DNA of 64,000 nucleotides from CAYMPH01 sp964392365 (GCA_964392365.1 CAYMPH010000013.1:1-64000); one strand, 5' to 3'; shown: positions 1-8,224, numbered from the stretch's first letter. Translations and numbers: made by a program. The notes: a model not told the origin generated them from the letters alone.

Positions 1-836
1 CAGTTAAAATCCATATTAAGTCTTACAATCTGAATTCTCTCTGCGGAATATATTCGTTCAAGACCTTCCCTGATATCACGAAGCATGCGTACACGCGCTT
101 TCTCCTCAAGCTTGCTCCTGAATTCAAGTTTGGTGTATTCTGTTTTGGCATTATCAAGTTCATCATCAAAATCAGATATTATATTACCCATATCATCAGT
201 AACAGTTACATTTTCCGGCTTAAGCCTGTTGCCGACACCTCTTGCAACAAGGAACATTATACCTTTTATTTCTTTCTTGGAAAGTTTATCATAACCCGGT
301 GCAAGATATACTGTTACAGCAGCTGTATAAGGAGTACGCTCATCAGAATACAGGCTGTCCTGTGACATTGCAATTTCAACATTAGCTTTACTTATATTTT
401 TAAGAGATTCAATATGCCGCTTTATTTCATCCCTGAGAGCCCTCATATACTTAACATCAAGCTCTTTATCCGTTTCTGTCCATTTGGACATATCAAAAAG
501 TTTCCATCCCGGAATTCCCTTAGGAATCATGTTCTCCTGGGCCAGACGGGTAAGTATAGTTTCCCTGTTCTCAGGTTTTACAAGAATTGTAGTTGTTCCA
601 GCAGTTGTATATTTAGCGCCGATTTCCTCAAGTTTTTTAGTTACCTGTCCGAATTCCTCCGGCCCGAGTTCAGAAAACAAAACAACATTAGGCTGAGCGC
701 TTGATACGGAAAAAAGGACAATAAATGAAACTAGCACAACTCCGGTAACTGCGCCGATTATGATTTTCTTTGTCGAGTCAAGTTTTTCAAAAATACCCTT
801 GAACTGCTCCACCAGTTTTTTAAAAAAATCACCCAT
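1..836 (-). CDS. fliF: Flagellar M-ring protein FliF (N-terminal part, runs off the left edge)
   Basis: FliF forms the MS ring, the inner-membrane base of the flagellum that houses the export apparatus and binds FliG. About 278 codons are visible. Residues 1-24 are a basic cytoplasmic stretch, 25-45 a membrane helix, and then come the periplasmic ring-building motifs typical of FliF, with Leu-rich repeats around ARLAQENMIPKG and a section of the form VEIAMSQDSLYSDERTPYTA. The ATG at 836 is preceded by a strong GGAGGG site. The C-terminal membrane helix and FliG-binding tail lie outside the window. In many bacteria fliG follows; that cannot be seen here. Its promoter region shares two sequence boxes with that of fliL. 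Confidence 0.93.
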   Translation of the reverse strand, partial: MGDFFKKLVEQFKGIFEKLDSTKKIIIGAVTGVVLVSFIVLFSVSSAQPNVVLFSELGPEEFGQVTKKLEEIGAKYTTAGTTTILVKPENRETILTRLAQENMIPKGIPGWKLFDMSKWTETDKELDVKYMRALRDEIKRHIESLKNISKANVEIAMSQDSLYSDERTPYTAAVTVYLAPGYDKLSKKEIKGIMFLVARGVGNRLKPENVTVTDDMGNIISDFDDELDNAKTEYTKLEFRSKLEEKARVRMLRDIREGLERIYSAERIQIVRLNMDFN

Positions 837-922
837 AAACCCTCCGGTAAAAATCCATTATATAAATTATTATTGCACAATTATTCTGAAAATTTTATTT
901 TAATTAAGCAAATGAAAGCGCA

Positions 923-972
923 ATGCGACATAATACATTTTTACATAATTAATATAAAATGTCAATTAATTT
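923..972 (-). promoter_or_regulatory. fliF control region with two boxes shared with fliL
   Basis: Read towards fliF, box 1 is AAATTAATTGACAT (959-972) and box 2 is TATTATGTCGCAT (923-935), separated by 23 bp. The fliL upstream region has an identical box 1 and a box 2 with one difference, separated by 17 bp. Box 1 contains a consensus -35. Whether box 2 is a -10 region or a regulator site is not decided by the sequence. Confidence 0.45.
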
Positions 973-1090
973 CCATAAATTTATTAGAAAATATTCAGAA
1001 ATCCAGGAAGGCTTTTTTAATGATATTAAGGCTGGTATGGTAAAATACAGGCCATTTCCAATTAATTTGATCTAAATTTAAAGAAAAGAA

Positions 1091-1245
1091 ATAGAACACG
1101 GATTACACGGATTTTCATGATGAACGCGGATAAGGATTTATAGTTTTAAATTTCAGAAAATTAAAACTATAAATATTCAATTAAAAATATATTACAATCA
1201 TTATTAATTAAAAAAATCCGTGTAATCCGCGTCATCCATGTTCTA
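1091..1245. repeat. Inverted-repeat element of about 155 bp (MITE or REP-like)
   Basis: The arms ATAGAACACGGATTACACGG (from 1091) and its degenerate reverse complement ending at 1245 (reading ATAGAACATGGATGACGCGG on the other strand) enclose an AT-rich core with no open frame. The inner arms AACGCGGAT and ATCCGCGT extend the symmetry. Motifs of the type GGATTACACGGATT recur as dispersed intergenic repeats in many bacterial genomes. No transposase is present and no clear target-site duplication was identified. Confidence 0.6.
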
Positions 1246-1264
1246 TTATTCTTTAAGATTTTCT

Positions 1265-1924
1265 TCAGTATATAAGTCCATAAACATATAAAATCATTCC
1301 CGCAAACAGGAAAATTAATATTTTACTGAACAAAGGCTTTCTATGCCTGGCAAGAATATCAACTGCCCCGGTGCTGATTCCGAATAATGCCGAGACAATA
1401 CCTGCCAGAGTATAATTCATGTCGATAAAATAAAACACTGCTCCAGTCAGAATTATGCCAAGTATAAAATCGAATAAATCCGCAATACTGTACTGCACCA
1501 GCAGCTTGTTTAAAGAAAATTTTTCTTCGGGTATCGGCGCAGCAGCTGGCGCTTTTTTATCTTTTTGACTTTCCAGTTTGAAAACTTTTTTAATTTCCGA
1601 TAGAGCTTTTTTAAGTGGAATTGTATTAAAAGATTTCATTCTCTGCAGAAATACAAGATCAACTTCTGACGGCCTCATTCTCTTTGAAGAGCTTCTCGCA
1701 ATTATTTCCCCGTTTAGAATTTCAACACAAAATGAATCAGAAGATTGACCTTTAATTTCAACATAAAGCCTCACTCTGTTTTCAGGAACTGCATAATCAA
1801 TTCTCAAATAATCTTTTGAAGCATGATTCTGATAACAGGTTGTGTCAAAACCTTTAAGCTCTGATGGCCTTTTTTTCCACTTGTGCTTTGGCTTAGGCTG
1901 GGATTTAATTTTTTTTGATTTCAT
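1265..1924 (-). CDS. Hypothetical membrane protein with basic N-terminus
   Basis: I do not recognise this protein. From the ATG at 1924 it has about 219 residues. It has a very basic start (KSKKIKSQPKPKHKWKKR), a soluble part of about 130 residues with mixed beta/alpha character, an Ala/Pro linker, and three predicted hydrophobic helices in the last 75 residues. A TTG start at 1954 is possible in frame, but it would lie inside the intrinsic terminator stem of the preceding gene. I therefore prefer ATG 1924, although no clear Shine-Dalgarno is visible. It is the last gene of the block before the gap leading to fliF. Confidence 0.6.
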   Translation of the reverse strand: MKSKKIKSQPKPKHKWKKRPSELKGFDTTCYQNHASKDYLRIDYAVPENRVRLYVEIKGQSSDSFCVEILNGEIIARSSSKRMRPSEVDLVFLQRMKSFNTIPLKKALSEIKKVFKLESQKDKKAPAAAPIPEEKFSLNKLLVQYSIADLFDFILGIILTGAVFYFIDMNYTLAGIVSALFGISTGAVDILARHRKPLFSKILIFLFAGMILYVYGLIY

Positions 1925-1934
1925 ATATAAAACA

Positions 1935-1959
1935 AGAGATTGGCTTCTAACCAATCTCT
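1935..1959 (-). terminator. Intrinsic terminator after the 29-residue basic protein
   Basis: A perfect 9-bp stem (AGAGATTGG / CCAATCTCT) with a 7-nt loop is followed on the minus strand by TGTTTTATAT. It sits 15 bp after the stop of the small basic gene and probably ends the long flagellar/housekeeping transcript. Confidence 0.75.
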
Positions 1960-1973
1960 ATTATTATCAGAAA

Positions 1974-2063
1974 TTATTTCTTTTTATGACGGTTTTCTCT
2001 TCTTCTTTTTTTTCTTTTGTGATTAGCAATCTTTTTTCTTTTCTTTTTCTTTCCGCAAGGCAT
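1974..2063 (-). CDS. 29-residue basic protein, AURKAIP1/COX24-like (putative small ribosomal protein)
   Basis: This short gene is easily missed. It encodes a 29-residue protein that starts MPCGKKKKRKKIAN and ends RENRHKKK, with well over half its residues Lys or Arg. The ATG at 2063 has a good GGAG 8 nt upstream, and the gene is followed directly by an intrinsic terminator. Proteins of this pattern (MPCGKK..., HKRKKR..R..RHKKK) are annotated as AURKAIP1/COX24-domain proteins in spirochaetes and some other phyla. They resemble the tiny bacterial small-subunit protein bS22 and mitochondrial mS38. A role in the 30S subunit is inference from that resemblance. Expression is implied by the RBS and the terminator. 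Confidence 0.8.
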   Translation of the reverse strand: MPCGKKKKRKKIANHKRKKRRRENRHKKK

Positions 2064-2075
2064 ACTAAACTCCTT

Positions 2076-2972
2076 TTATTTGAGATTATCAATATTTCCG
2101 GTTTTTTTAACAGGCTTTTTCTCTTCAACTGCGCCTAAAAACTCCGGCACGCCTGTTTTATCTGAAGAGATGATCAATTTTACATCACTGCCCATTTTGT
2201 CAATATAAATGTATTTTATCATTTCAGGATTATGCTTAATTATTTCAGATATTTTAGCAAGTCTTGCATAGTATTTTTCATCTGAAAGGCGTTCTCTTTC
2301 AATTTTACTTGTCAGCTCTTTTAACTGCTTTTCATTATCTTTTTCAATTTTTCTCATTTCCTGGATATGCGTTACAGCTTCCTGATATGTTCTATAATCA
2401 GGAACATTAAGAGGGCCTGTAAAATCCAGTTTCTGCATATCAATTCCTGAAATTTCAGCAGCTTTTTTAAAGTTAACGGAAGCAGCATTTAAAATTGCAT
2501 CGGCATTAAGTGTTATTTCATTATTTCTGTAAAAAGGATAAAAATACTTTGTCAGCTCCCGTGATAATTCAAGAGAAAGCATTTTCCTTATATCATCAAT
2601 AAGCTGATCTGTATTCCCTGAAAGTTTTGAAAAATCATGGAATTTATCCGGATTGATTTTATAGATTATACTTACAGGAACTGTGACTCTGTAAAAATCA
2701 TCTTTAACCGATTCAATACCTGTTACTTCAACAGATGAAAGAAATGCCGCATTACGGATGGAATTTACTTCAGTAAGTACATAAAGCCATGGAATTGAAC
2801 CCTGCCATACGAAATTATACTTTCTGTTATATATACCGGCAGTTTTATTTTTATTTATATCATGAATTATTCCAATTTTACCTTCAGGTAAAATTCTAAA
2901 GGAAAGATAAAGTCCTAGCAGGACTGCAACAATTATAGAGAATATTATTAAATTTTTAATAAATCTAAACAT
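2076..2972 (-). CDS. SPFH/band-7-like membrane protein (tentative)
   Basis: About 298 residues from ATG 2972; a GTG at 2981 is an alternative. One membrane helix (roughly residues 5-25) is followed by a periplasmic or extracytoplasmic domain. In it, a strand pattern around FYRVTVPVSIIYKINPDKF and a helical stretch rich in charged residues (about 190-245) resemble the prohibitin/stomatin layout. I did not find a decisive signature, so the family call is tentative. It lies 17-27 bp after hfq and 12 bp before the small basic gene, at the tail of the long operon. It could be a membrane scaffold or protease-associated protein. Confidence 0.5.
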   Translation of the reverse strand: MFRFIKNLIIFSIIVAVLLGLYLSFRILPEGKIGIIHDINKNKTAGIYNRKYNFVWQGSIPWLYVLTEVNSIRNAAFLSSVEVTGIESVKDDFYRVTVPVSIIYKINPDKFHDFSKLSGNTDQLIDDIRKMLSLELSRELTKYFYPFYRNNEITLNADAILNAASVNFKKAAEISGIDMQKLDFTGPLNVPDYRTYQEAVTHIQEMRKIEKDNEKQLKELTSKIERERLSDEKYYARLAKISEIIKHNPEMIKYIYIDKMGSDVKLIISSDKTGVPEFLGAVEEKKPVKKTGNIDNLK

Positions 2973-2998
2973 AATATTCACTGCAGGAACTAATCATT

Positions 2999-3235
2999 TT
3001 ATTTGTCCTCCAATTCGCAATATGGAATAGGTTTTATTGGAACAATAGTAGAAACCGCGTGTTTATAAATAAGATTCTGTTTTTTATCAACTTCCATTAG
3101 AATTGTGAAATTATCGAAACTTAATATTTTTCCTTTGATTGGAACTCCGTTCATCAGGAAAACAGTAATATCAACTTTATCTTTTCTTGCATTGTTAATA
3201 AAGACATCCTGCAGATTGTTTATCTGTTTCTGCAT
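2999..3235 (-). CDS. hfq: RNA chaperone Hfq
   Basis: A 78-residue Sm-like protein that forms a hexameric ring and pairs small RNAs with mRNAs. The Sm1 motif is visible in NLQDVFINNARKDKVDITVF and NGVPIKGKILSFDNFTILME. The Sm2 motif is YKHAVSTI, matching the typical YKHAISTI. A GAGGAGG site 9 nt before the ATG is unusually strong. The gene starts 1 bp after miaA stops, the classical miaA-hfq arrangement. The C-terminal tail is short, as in many non-enteric Hfq proteins. Confidence 0.95.
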   Translation of the reverse strand: MQKQINNLQDVFINNARKDKVDITVFLMNGVPIKGKILSFDNFTILMEVDKKQNLIYKHAVSTIVPIKPIPYCELEDK

Positions 3236-3236
3236 A

Positions 3237-4166
3237 TTATAAAACCTCCTCGGCTCTGAAAACAGATTTCAATAATAAAGCTTTAATTGATTCGTAATCG
3301 CTGCTATCGAACCACTTCATGCTGCTGTTTTTTCTAAACCAGGTCATCTGTCTTTTTGCATATTTTTTTGTTTCAAGTTTAATCTCTGATACAGCATCAG
3401 CAATTGTTAAGTCACCGTCTAAATATCTGTTTATTTCTCTATATCCTATGGATTTCATAGATTTCAGACCTGAATGATAACCCTTATTCCTGAGTCCTGA
3501 AACCTCATCAATTAAACCAGAGTTAACCATTAAATCAACTCTTTTATCTATTTTTTCCCTTAATTTTAATCTATCCTGTTTAATTCCAATAAAAACTGCA
3601 TCAATATCAGTATGATTTGCTTTCTTATCATAAAAGGAACTTAAAGGCTGACCTGTATGCCTGAATACTTCAAGCCCCCTTAATATTCTCTGCTTATCGT
3701 TTGAATGAATCTTTTCAGCGAATCTATGATCTGAATCTAAAAGCTCATCATATAGTGATTTCAGACCGCGCTCATTTAATTCATCAATGAGCTTTTCTCT
3801 GACTTTTATATCAACAACAGGTATTTCTGAAATTCCTTTAAAAAAAGCATCCAGATAAAGCCCTGTACCGCCTACAAAAAGCGGTATTTTGCCTTTTGCA
3901 TTTATCTGCATGCACGCTTCTTCAGCTTTACGGACGAATTCTCCAGCGGTAAAATTAAAATCCGGATCAGCAATATCAATCAGATGATGAGCTACAATTT
4001 TTCTTTCTTCAAGATCAGGCTTTCCGCTTCCAATGTCCATAAATCTGTAGACCTGAACAGAGTCTGCAGAAACTATTTCAAAAACATCCTGCATTTCCTG
4101 AACGATCTGCAGAGAAATTCTTGTTTTACCGACTGCTGTCGGTCCTGCAATAACAGCGGCTTTAAT
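3237..4166 (-). CDS. miaA: tRNA dimethylallyltransferase MiaA, probable ATT start
   Basis: MiaA transfers the dimethylallyl group to A37 of tRNAs that read UNN codons. The P-loop GPTAVGKT, the SADSVQVYRFMDIGSGKP section and FVGGTGLYLDAF are all present. The only ATG near the N-terminus (4094) lies after the P-loop and would give a dead enzyme. In frame upstream there are only GCA GGG TCT AAT ATT AAA before the rpoZ stop codon. The ATT at 4164-4166, six nt after a GCAGGG stretch, is therefore the likely start and gives 309 residues, normal for MiaA. Initiation may be coupled to rpoZ termination, 12 bp away. A sequencing error is the alternative. Confidence 0.9.
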   Translation of the reverse strand: MKAAVIAGPTAVGKTRISLQIVQEMQDVFEIVSADSVQVYRFMDIGSGKPDLEERKIVAHHLIDIADPDFNFTAGEFVRKAEEACMQINAKGKIPLFVGGTGLYLDAFFKGISEIPVVDIKVREKLIDELNERGLKSLYDELLDSDHRFAEKIHSNDKQRILRGLEVFRHTGQPLSSFYDKKANHTDIDAVFIGIKQDRLKLREKIDKRVDLMVNSGLIDEVSGLRNKGYHSGLKSMKSIGYREINRYLDGDLTIADAVSEIKLETKKYAKRQMTWFRKNSSMKWFDSSDYESIKALLLKSVFRAEEVL

Positions 4167-4178
4167 ATTAGACCCTGC

Positions 4179-4391
4179 TTATATTATTTCAATATCGCTT
4201 GTATCCATTAGAAATTTTATTTTACCGTCAAAATGCAGCTTTAAAATATTCGGAACTACTTTCCATTTCAATTCATCTTCTTCAGGATATTCCGGAATAT
4301 TACCGATTTTTTCGATTGTAAGCATCATGGCTTTTGTGAATACATATTTATTTTCGTTGTAGGATATTAATTTATCTAAAGGTATTATCAT
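4179..4391 (-). CDS. rpoZ: RNA polymerase omega subunit-like protein
   Basis: A 70-residue protein starting MIIPLDKLISYNENKYVFTK, which matches the N-terminal pattern of omega subunits (PLD.L......NKYEL). Its place between gmk and miaA is also a common place for rpoZ. The usual A..R/A.QI helix is diverged, so the call rests on both pattern and context. It overlaps gmk by 20 bp, and its stop codon is in the same frame as miaA, which follows. Omega helps assembly of the beta-prime subunit. Confidence 0.75.
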   Translation of the reverse strand: MIIPLDKLISYNENKYVFTKAMMLTIEKIGNIPEYPEEDELKWKVVPNILKLHFDGKIKFLMDTSDIEII

Positions 4392-5004
4392 TTTTCCTCA
4401 CTAAAATTTTTTTTATTTTTTCAGAAACAAACGGCGTTTTCATCAATTCCGCAGCAACAATAGTTTTAAAATTATTTACAGCCTCAGATATATTGTCATT
4501 TATTATAATATAATCGTAGATCCCGTACTGAGCCAGTTCACCAATGGCATTTGCAAGCCTGATTTTAATCTGTTCTTCTGAATCAGTTTTCCTGTTACGC
4601 AGCCTCTGTTCTAAAATTTCAAGAGATGGGGGTATAATAAATATTAAAACCGATGATTCCAACCGGTTCTTTAAATTTAAACCACCCTGAACATCTATAT
4701 CGAATAGCGGAATTTTTCCAATGGCCCTTATTCTGTCAATCTCTTTTCTCAATGTTCCGTATAAATTGCCATGCACTTCAGCCCATTCTATAAATTCATT
4801 CTGATCAACTAATTTTTCAAACTCATCACGGCTTATAAAATAATAACTTTTTCCATTAATTTCACCCGGTCTTTGAGTTCTGGTTGTTGTTGATATCGAA
4901 AAGTCTAATCTATCATCCTCATCCATTACTTTTTTAATTATGGTGGTTTTACCGGCTCCGGATGGAGCAGACACTACAAGACATATATCAGGCCTGGGGT
5001 TCAT
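4372..5004 (-). CDS. gmk: Guanylate kinase
   Basis: Phosphorylates GMP to GDP with ATP. In 210 residues it shows the P-loop SAPSGAGKTT (12-21), the GMP-binding segment STTTRTQRPGEINGKSYYF, then FIEWAEVHGNLYGT and DIDVQGG, all in standard order. The length is typical. The start at ATG 5004 lies inside the end of remA (17-bp overlap), and its end overlaps rpoZ. The remA-gmk-rpoZ order is known from Firmicutes and spirochaetes, and suggests coupled translation. Confidence 0.95.
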   Translation of the reverse strand: MNPRPDICLVVSAPSGAGKTTIIKKVMDEDDRLDFSISTTTRTQRPGEINGKSYYFISRDEFEKLVDQNEFIEWAEVHGNLYGTLRKEIDRIRAIGKIPLFDIDVQGGLNLKNRLESSVLIFIIPPSLEILEQRLRNRKTDSEEQIKIRLANAIGELAQYGIYDYIIINDNISEAVNNFKTIVAAELMKTPFVSEKIKKILVRKNDNTFR

Positions 5005-5245
5005 TACCGGTACTTAACCTTCCGGAAATGGTTTCCGGCTGCATTGCTGATAAAATAATATGATTACTGTCCATAATTATTATTGCCCTGGTTTTTCTTC
5101 CGTGGGTTGCATCTATCAATAAACTGTTCTCTCTTGCTTCATCCCTTAATCTTTTACCGGAAGCGGAAGCAGGTGTTATTACTGCAACAACCCTGTGGGC
5201 CATTACAGCATTTCCAAACCCGATATTAATGAGTATAGCTTTCAT
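4988..5245 (-). CDS. remA: RemA/DUF370 family regulator
   Basis: An 85-residue protein with the family pattern INIGFGNAVMAHRVVAVI, then SASGKRLRDEARE, LIDATHGRKTRAIIIMDS and HIILSAMQPETI. In Bacillus subtilis RemA is a DNA-binding regulator of matrix and osmoprotection genes; its role elsewhere is not established. The Arg residues in the middle of the protein, important for DNA binding in RemA, are retained in part (GRKTR). It starts 9 bp after yicC and overlaps gmk, a neighbourhood conserved across several phyla. Confidence 0.88.
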   Translation of the reverse strand: MKAILINIGFGNAVMAHRVVAVITPASASGKRLRDEARENSLLIDATHGRKTRAIIIMDSNHIILSAMQPETISGRLSTGNEPQA

Positions 5246-5254
5246 ATATTCATC

Positions 5255-6121
5255 CTAAACAATATTTCTGCACTGCTCTCTTATTTTCTCAACCTGATTT
5301 TTCATATCCACCACGCTATGAGAAATTTCCGAGCTGTTTGATTTTGATGCGATTGTATTTATTTCCCTGAAAATTTCCTGCGCAATAAAATCCAGTTTTT
5401 TCCCAACCTGGTCTTTTTCATTGCAGAATGATTTAAACTTTTTGAAGTGATCATTCAGTCTGACTATCTCCTCATTTATATCAATTTTATCTGCAAGAAT
5501 TGCAATTTCAGTCAATAATCTCATATCATCAATTTTATCACCTGTAAGGGATTCAATTTTCTTTTTCAGATTGTTTTTCTTTTCAGCTGCGAGATTTTTT
5601 GCAAGTAATTTTATCCCTGCATGTGATTCAATCAAAGAATTTAAAACTTTTATCAGATCATTTTTAACTGATAACCCTTCCTCGATTCTCATTTCAATGG
5701 TTTTTTTTGCAGCAAGCTCTATACACTGATATATCTCCTTTCGGGACTTTGGAGTTAATCCTGACTTTTCCCTGTGAATAATTCCATCCAGTGAAAGTAC
5801 TGATTCAAATTTAAAAGGCTCTTTGATATCGAGACTCTTATGGATTTTCTTTAATTCCTGATAATATTTTTTTATCAGATTCTGATTCAAATTTACCGGT
5901 TTTTCAGTTTCCCAGTTATAAATATCTATATTCAGTTCAATTTTTCCTCTCTGAAATTTTTCTTTCAGCAATGAACTCATTGCCGGTTCTTCATTTTTCA
6001 GAAGCCTCGGTGAATTAACATAAATTTCAAGATATCTTGAATTTAAACATTTAATTTCAACTGAAAATGAAAACTGATCTGTGCTTTTCTCGATAAAAGC
6101 GTAGCCTGTCATACTCTGCAT
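5255..6121 (-). CDS. yicC: YicC/YloC family endoribonuclease
   Basis: A 288-residue protein beginning MQSMTGYAF and ending with KNQVEKIREQCRNIV, both family hallmarks. A helical middle section is rich in Lys and Glu, and the stretch ITE.AILADKIDINEEIVRLNDH is diagnostic. YicC of E. coli is an endoribonuclease that acts on small RNA; activity here is inferred from the family. It lies between cheD and remA with gaps under 10 bp. Confidence 0.92.
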   Translation of the reverse strand: MQSMTGYAFIEKSTDQFSFSVEIKCLNSRYLEIYVNSPRLLKNEEPAMSSLLKEKFQRGKIELNIDIYNWETEKPVNLNQNLIKKYYQELKKIHKSLDIKEPFKFESVLSLDGIIHREKSGLTPKSRKEIYQCIELAAKKTIEMRIEEGLSVKNDLIKVLNSLIESHAGIKLLAKNLAAEKKNNLKKKIESLTGDKIDDMRLLTEIAILADKIDINEEIVRLNDHFKKFKSFCNEKDQVGKKLDFIAQEIFREINTIASKSNSSEISHSVVDMKNQVEKIREQCRNIV

Positions 6122-6128
6122 ATTTCAC

Positions 6129-6611
6129 CTATATTGTTTTTTCCGGTTTCCCGATAGATTTAATTCTTATAGCGCCTGTTTCAAGCTGAAAATCCATTGT
6201 TCTACCATAATCGCCTCCAACATCTTCAGCAATTATTTTAATGTCGAGTTCTTCAAGAATCTGCCTTACTTTTGATATATTCCCTCTTCCTATTTCAGAC
6301 ATCATGCTGTTCTCTGAAAGCTTGAACATTGTAGCTCCGCCGACAATCTTTGAAATAAGACTTCTTCTTGACGCGCCTTTTTTTTCAAGCTCTGCAATAA
6401 GAAGCGGTATAGCTGTATCGGCGTATTTTTTCGGCGATGATGTTACTGTTTTAAGCACAGGAAGCATTATATGAGAAAGGCCGCCGATTTTTTTCAGAGG
6501 ATCATACAGGCAGATTCCTACACACGAACCAAGAATAGTACGTAGGATATCAGGAGATTCAGATATGCCAAGTTCGGCTATACCGATATTGATTAGCTTA
6601 AAATCAGCCAT
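6129..6611 (-). CDS. cheD: Chemoreceptor glutamine deamidase CheD
   Basis: CheD deamidates Gln residues on chemoreceptors and, in many systems, is tied to CheC-type phosphatases. At 160 residues it has the catalytic Cys30 in LGSCVGICLYD, His47 in GGLSHIMLP and a GGATMF segment carrying the conserved Thr. It starts 2 bp after cheR and belongs to the same transcript. A CheC-like phosphatase activity could come from FliY, encoded at the head of the flagellar block. Confidence 0.95.
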   Translation of the reverse strand: MADFKLINIGIAELGISESPDILRTILGSCVGICLYDPLKKIGGLSHIMLPVLKTVTSSPKKYADTAIPLLIAELEKKGASRRSLISKIVGGATMFKLSENSMMSEIGRGNISKVRQILEELDIKIIAEDVGGDYGRTMDFQLETGAIRIKSIGKPEKTI

Positions 6612-6613
6612 TA

Positions 6614-7465
6614 TCAGCTCCGGGGTTTTGGAATATATACTGGGGATTCAAGAATTTTTCTATAATTAAAATCATCAGAAATTGTATGGAGAGTTTCAGA
6701 ATGTCCGATATATAAAAATCCATGATCTTTTATTGATTTATAAAAATTTGCCACAAGCGACTTCTGGTGCTCTTTATCAAAATATATCATGACATTTCTG
6801 CAGAAAATAACATCTATATCTGCTGGAAATTTACTCTGGAAAAAATTTAAATAACTGAACTTTACAAGTTTCTTCAGTTCATCTTTAACTGTATAATATT
6901 CAGGATTATCATTTCTCTGATTAAAATATTTTTTTAATAATTCAGGCGGTACTTTCTCAATTCTTCGTCCGGAATATTCACCTATTTTAGCGAACTCCAG
7001 AACCGATGGAGCTATATCTGTTGCAAGAATTTCAATATTCCATCCCGGAAAAAGATTCATGCTCTCAAGAACACATATTGCCATTGTATATGGCTCCTCG
7101 CCTGTTGAGCAGGCAGCGCTCCATATTCTCAGTTTTCTATTCGTTATTACTTTTGACAATTCCGGAAATGTTACTTTTGTTAATGCTTCAAATTGCCTTT
7201 CATTCCTGAAAAAATATGTTTCATTTGTTGAAACAACATCTATGAGTTCTTCGATTTCTTTTCTCTTGGAATCTCCTGATAGTGTCTGGAGATAATTATA
7301 ATATTCTGAATATTCCATCAGATTCAGGGCCTGGAGTCTTTTTCTAAGCCTGTTGGAAAGCAGAGTCAGTTTTGTTTCTTTAAGAAATATTCCGCTTTCA
7401 TCATATATAAGTTTTGCAAATTTTTTAAATTCATCTTCTGTAAGCCTTTTAATAATAAGATCCAT
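6614..7465 (-). CDS. cheR: Chemotaxis protein methyltransferase CheR
   Basis: Methylates receptor glutamates using S-adenosylmethionine. Of 283 residues, 1-75 form the N-terminal helical domain, NETYFFR sits at 81-87, and the SAM-binding motif WSAACSTGEEPYT at 115-127. CRNVMIYFD and SETL follow towards the C-terminus. No TPR extension is present. It is followed after 2 bp by cheD. The pairing with flagellar genes suggests it serves swimming behaviour. Confidence 0.96.
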   Translation of the reverse strand: MDLIIKRLTEDEFKKFAKLIYDESGIFLKETKLTLLSNRLRKRLQALNLMEYSEYYNYLQTLSGDSKRKEIEELIDVVSTNETYFFRNERQFEALTKVTFPELSKVITNRKLRIWSAACSTGEEPYTMAICVLESMNLFPGWNIEILATDIAPSVLEFAKIGEYSGRRIEKVPPELLKKYFNQRNDNPEYYTVKDELKKLVKFSYLNFFQSKFPADIDVIFCRNVMIYFDKEHQKSLVANFYKSIKDHGFLYIGHSETLHTISDDFNYRKILESPVYIPKPRS

Positions 7466-7483
7466 TATTGATTCCCCGCTATA

Positions 7484-8224
7484 TTAAATATTTTTTACAC
7501 CCTGAAGATTTAAAACAAGCTTGATCTCACCTGCAGGAAGTCCGGAATAATGAGAAAGATCATTTATGCCGCAGCCCCGCAAATGCAGATCCGATATTGC
7601 CGTGTATAAAGATTGTTTATCATTTACGCATTTAAACACTTCAATTATTTCGTTCTCATCAGGAGCCGGATTCTGATTTAATCCGTTCTCATTAGAAAGC
7701 TCTGCTTCAACCGGTACCTTTATCTCTTTCTCAATACTGTAATGAGGAAAATCATTTTCTTCAGTGACGGGATCTTTTTTAATATTGGAAAAAAAATCTT
7801 TAGCAGATGTAATAAAATTTAAAGCTCCATTGAATAAATAATTCAAGTCTTTTTTTATTACTTTTTCATTTTGTATAATTTTATTTTCTGCCGGAATCTC
7901 TTCATTATGCTGCTCTTTAAAATACGGTTTGTCTGTTTCGGTTTTATTAACTGGATTATGTCTCATATCTTCAGCAATTACAGCATTAAAACTTTTCATA
8001 TCGCCGCTTCTTTCAAGAAGACGCTTAATTACAGAAATTTTCTGCTCAAGAATAGTTATATTTCTTTCAGCAGCAGAGTTAAATTCATTAATAATTGCTT
8101 CCATTTCCTTTCGAAGCTTCCTTTCTCTAAACTCGGATGCAGATTTTTCAAGTTTCAGGCTTATTATAAAATAAAATAATGCACCCATGAATATATTTAT
8201 TAATACAAGACCTATAAATTCCAT
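7484..8224 (-). CDS. Membrane-anchored coiled-coil protein with C-terminal HTH-like segment
   Basis: 246 residues. One N-terminal membrane helix (about residues 4-23) is followed by a predicted coiled coil (about 25-75) and a charged low-complexity middle. The last 50 residues (DLHLRGCGINDLSHYSGLPAGEIKLVLNL) look like a small helix-turn-helix of the kind seen in DUF6115-like proteins of flagellar loci. The function is unknown. The position between the 104-residue flagellar protein and cheR points to a motility-related role. Confidence 0.65.
   Translation of the reverse strand: MEFIGLVLINIFMGALFYFIISLKLEKSASEFRERKLRKEMEAIINEFNSAAERNITILEQKISVIKRLLERSGDMKSFNAVIAEDMRHNPVNKTETDKPYFKEQHNEEIPAENKIIQNEKVIKKDLNYLFNGALNFITSAKDFFSNIKKDPVTEENDFPHYSIEKEIKVPVEAELSNENGLNQNPAPDENEIIEVFKCVNDKQSLYTAISDLHLRGCGINDLSHYSGLPAGEIKLVLNLQGVKNI

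Larger units (their letters stand above)
837..1264. other. 428-bp gene-free gap upstream of fliF
   Basis: No coding region is seen. The left part (about 920-975) is the putative fliF control region. It has TTGACA on the minus strand at 960-965 and a possible weak -10 (TAAAAA, 938-943) after a 16-bp spacer. The right part, 1091-1245, is an inverted-repeat element listed separately. Confidence 0.6.

Noticed and set aside
1925..1954. TTG start at 1954 for the membrane protein at 1265
   Set aside because: It would lie in the stem of the intrinsic terminator of the preceding small gene; ATG 1924 is more plausible.
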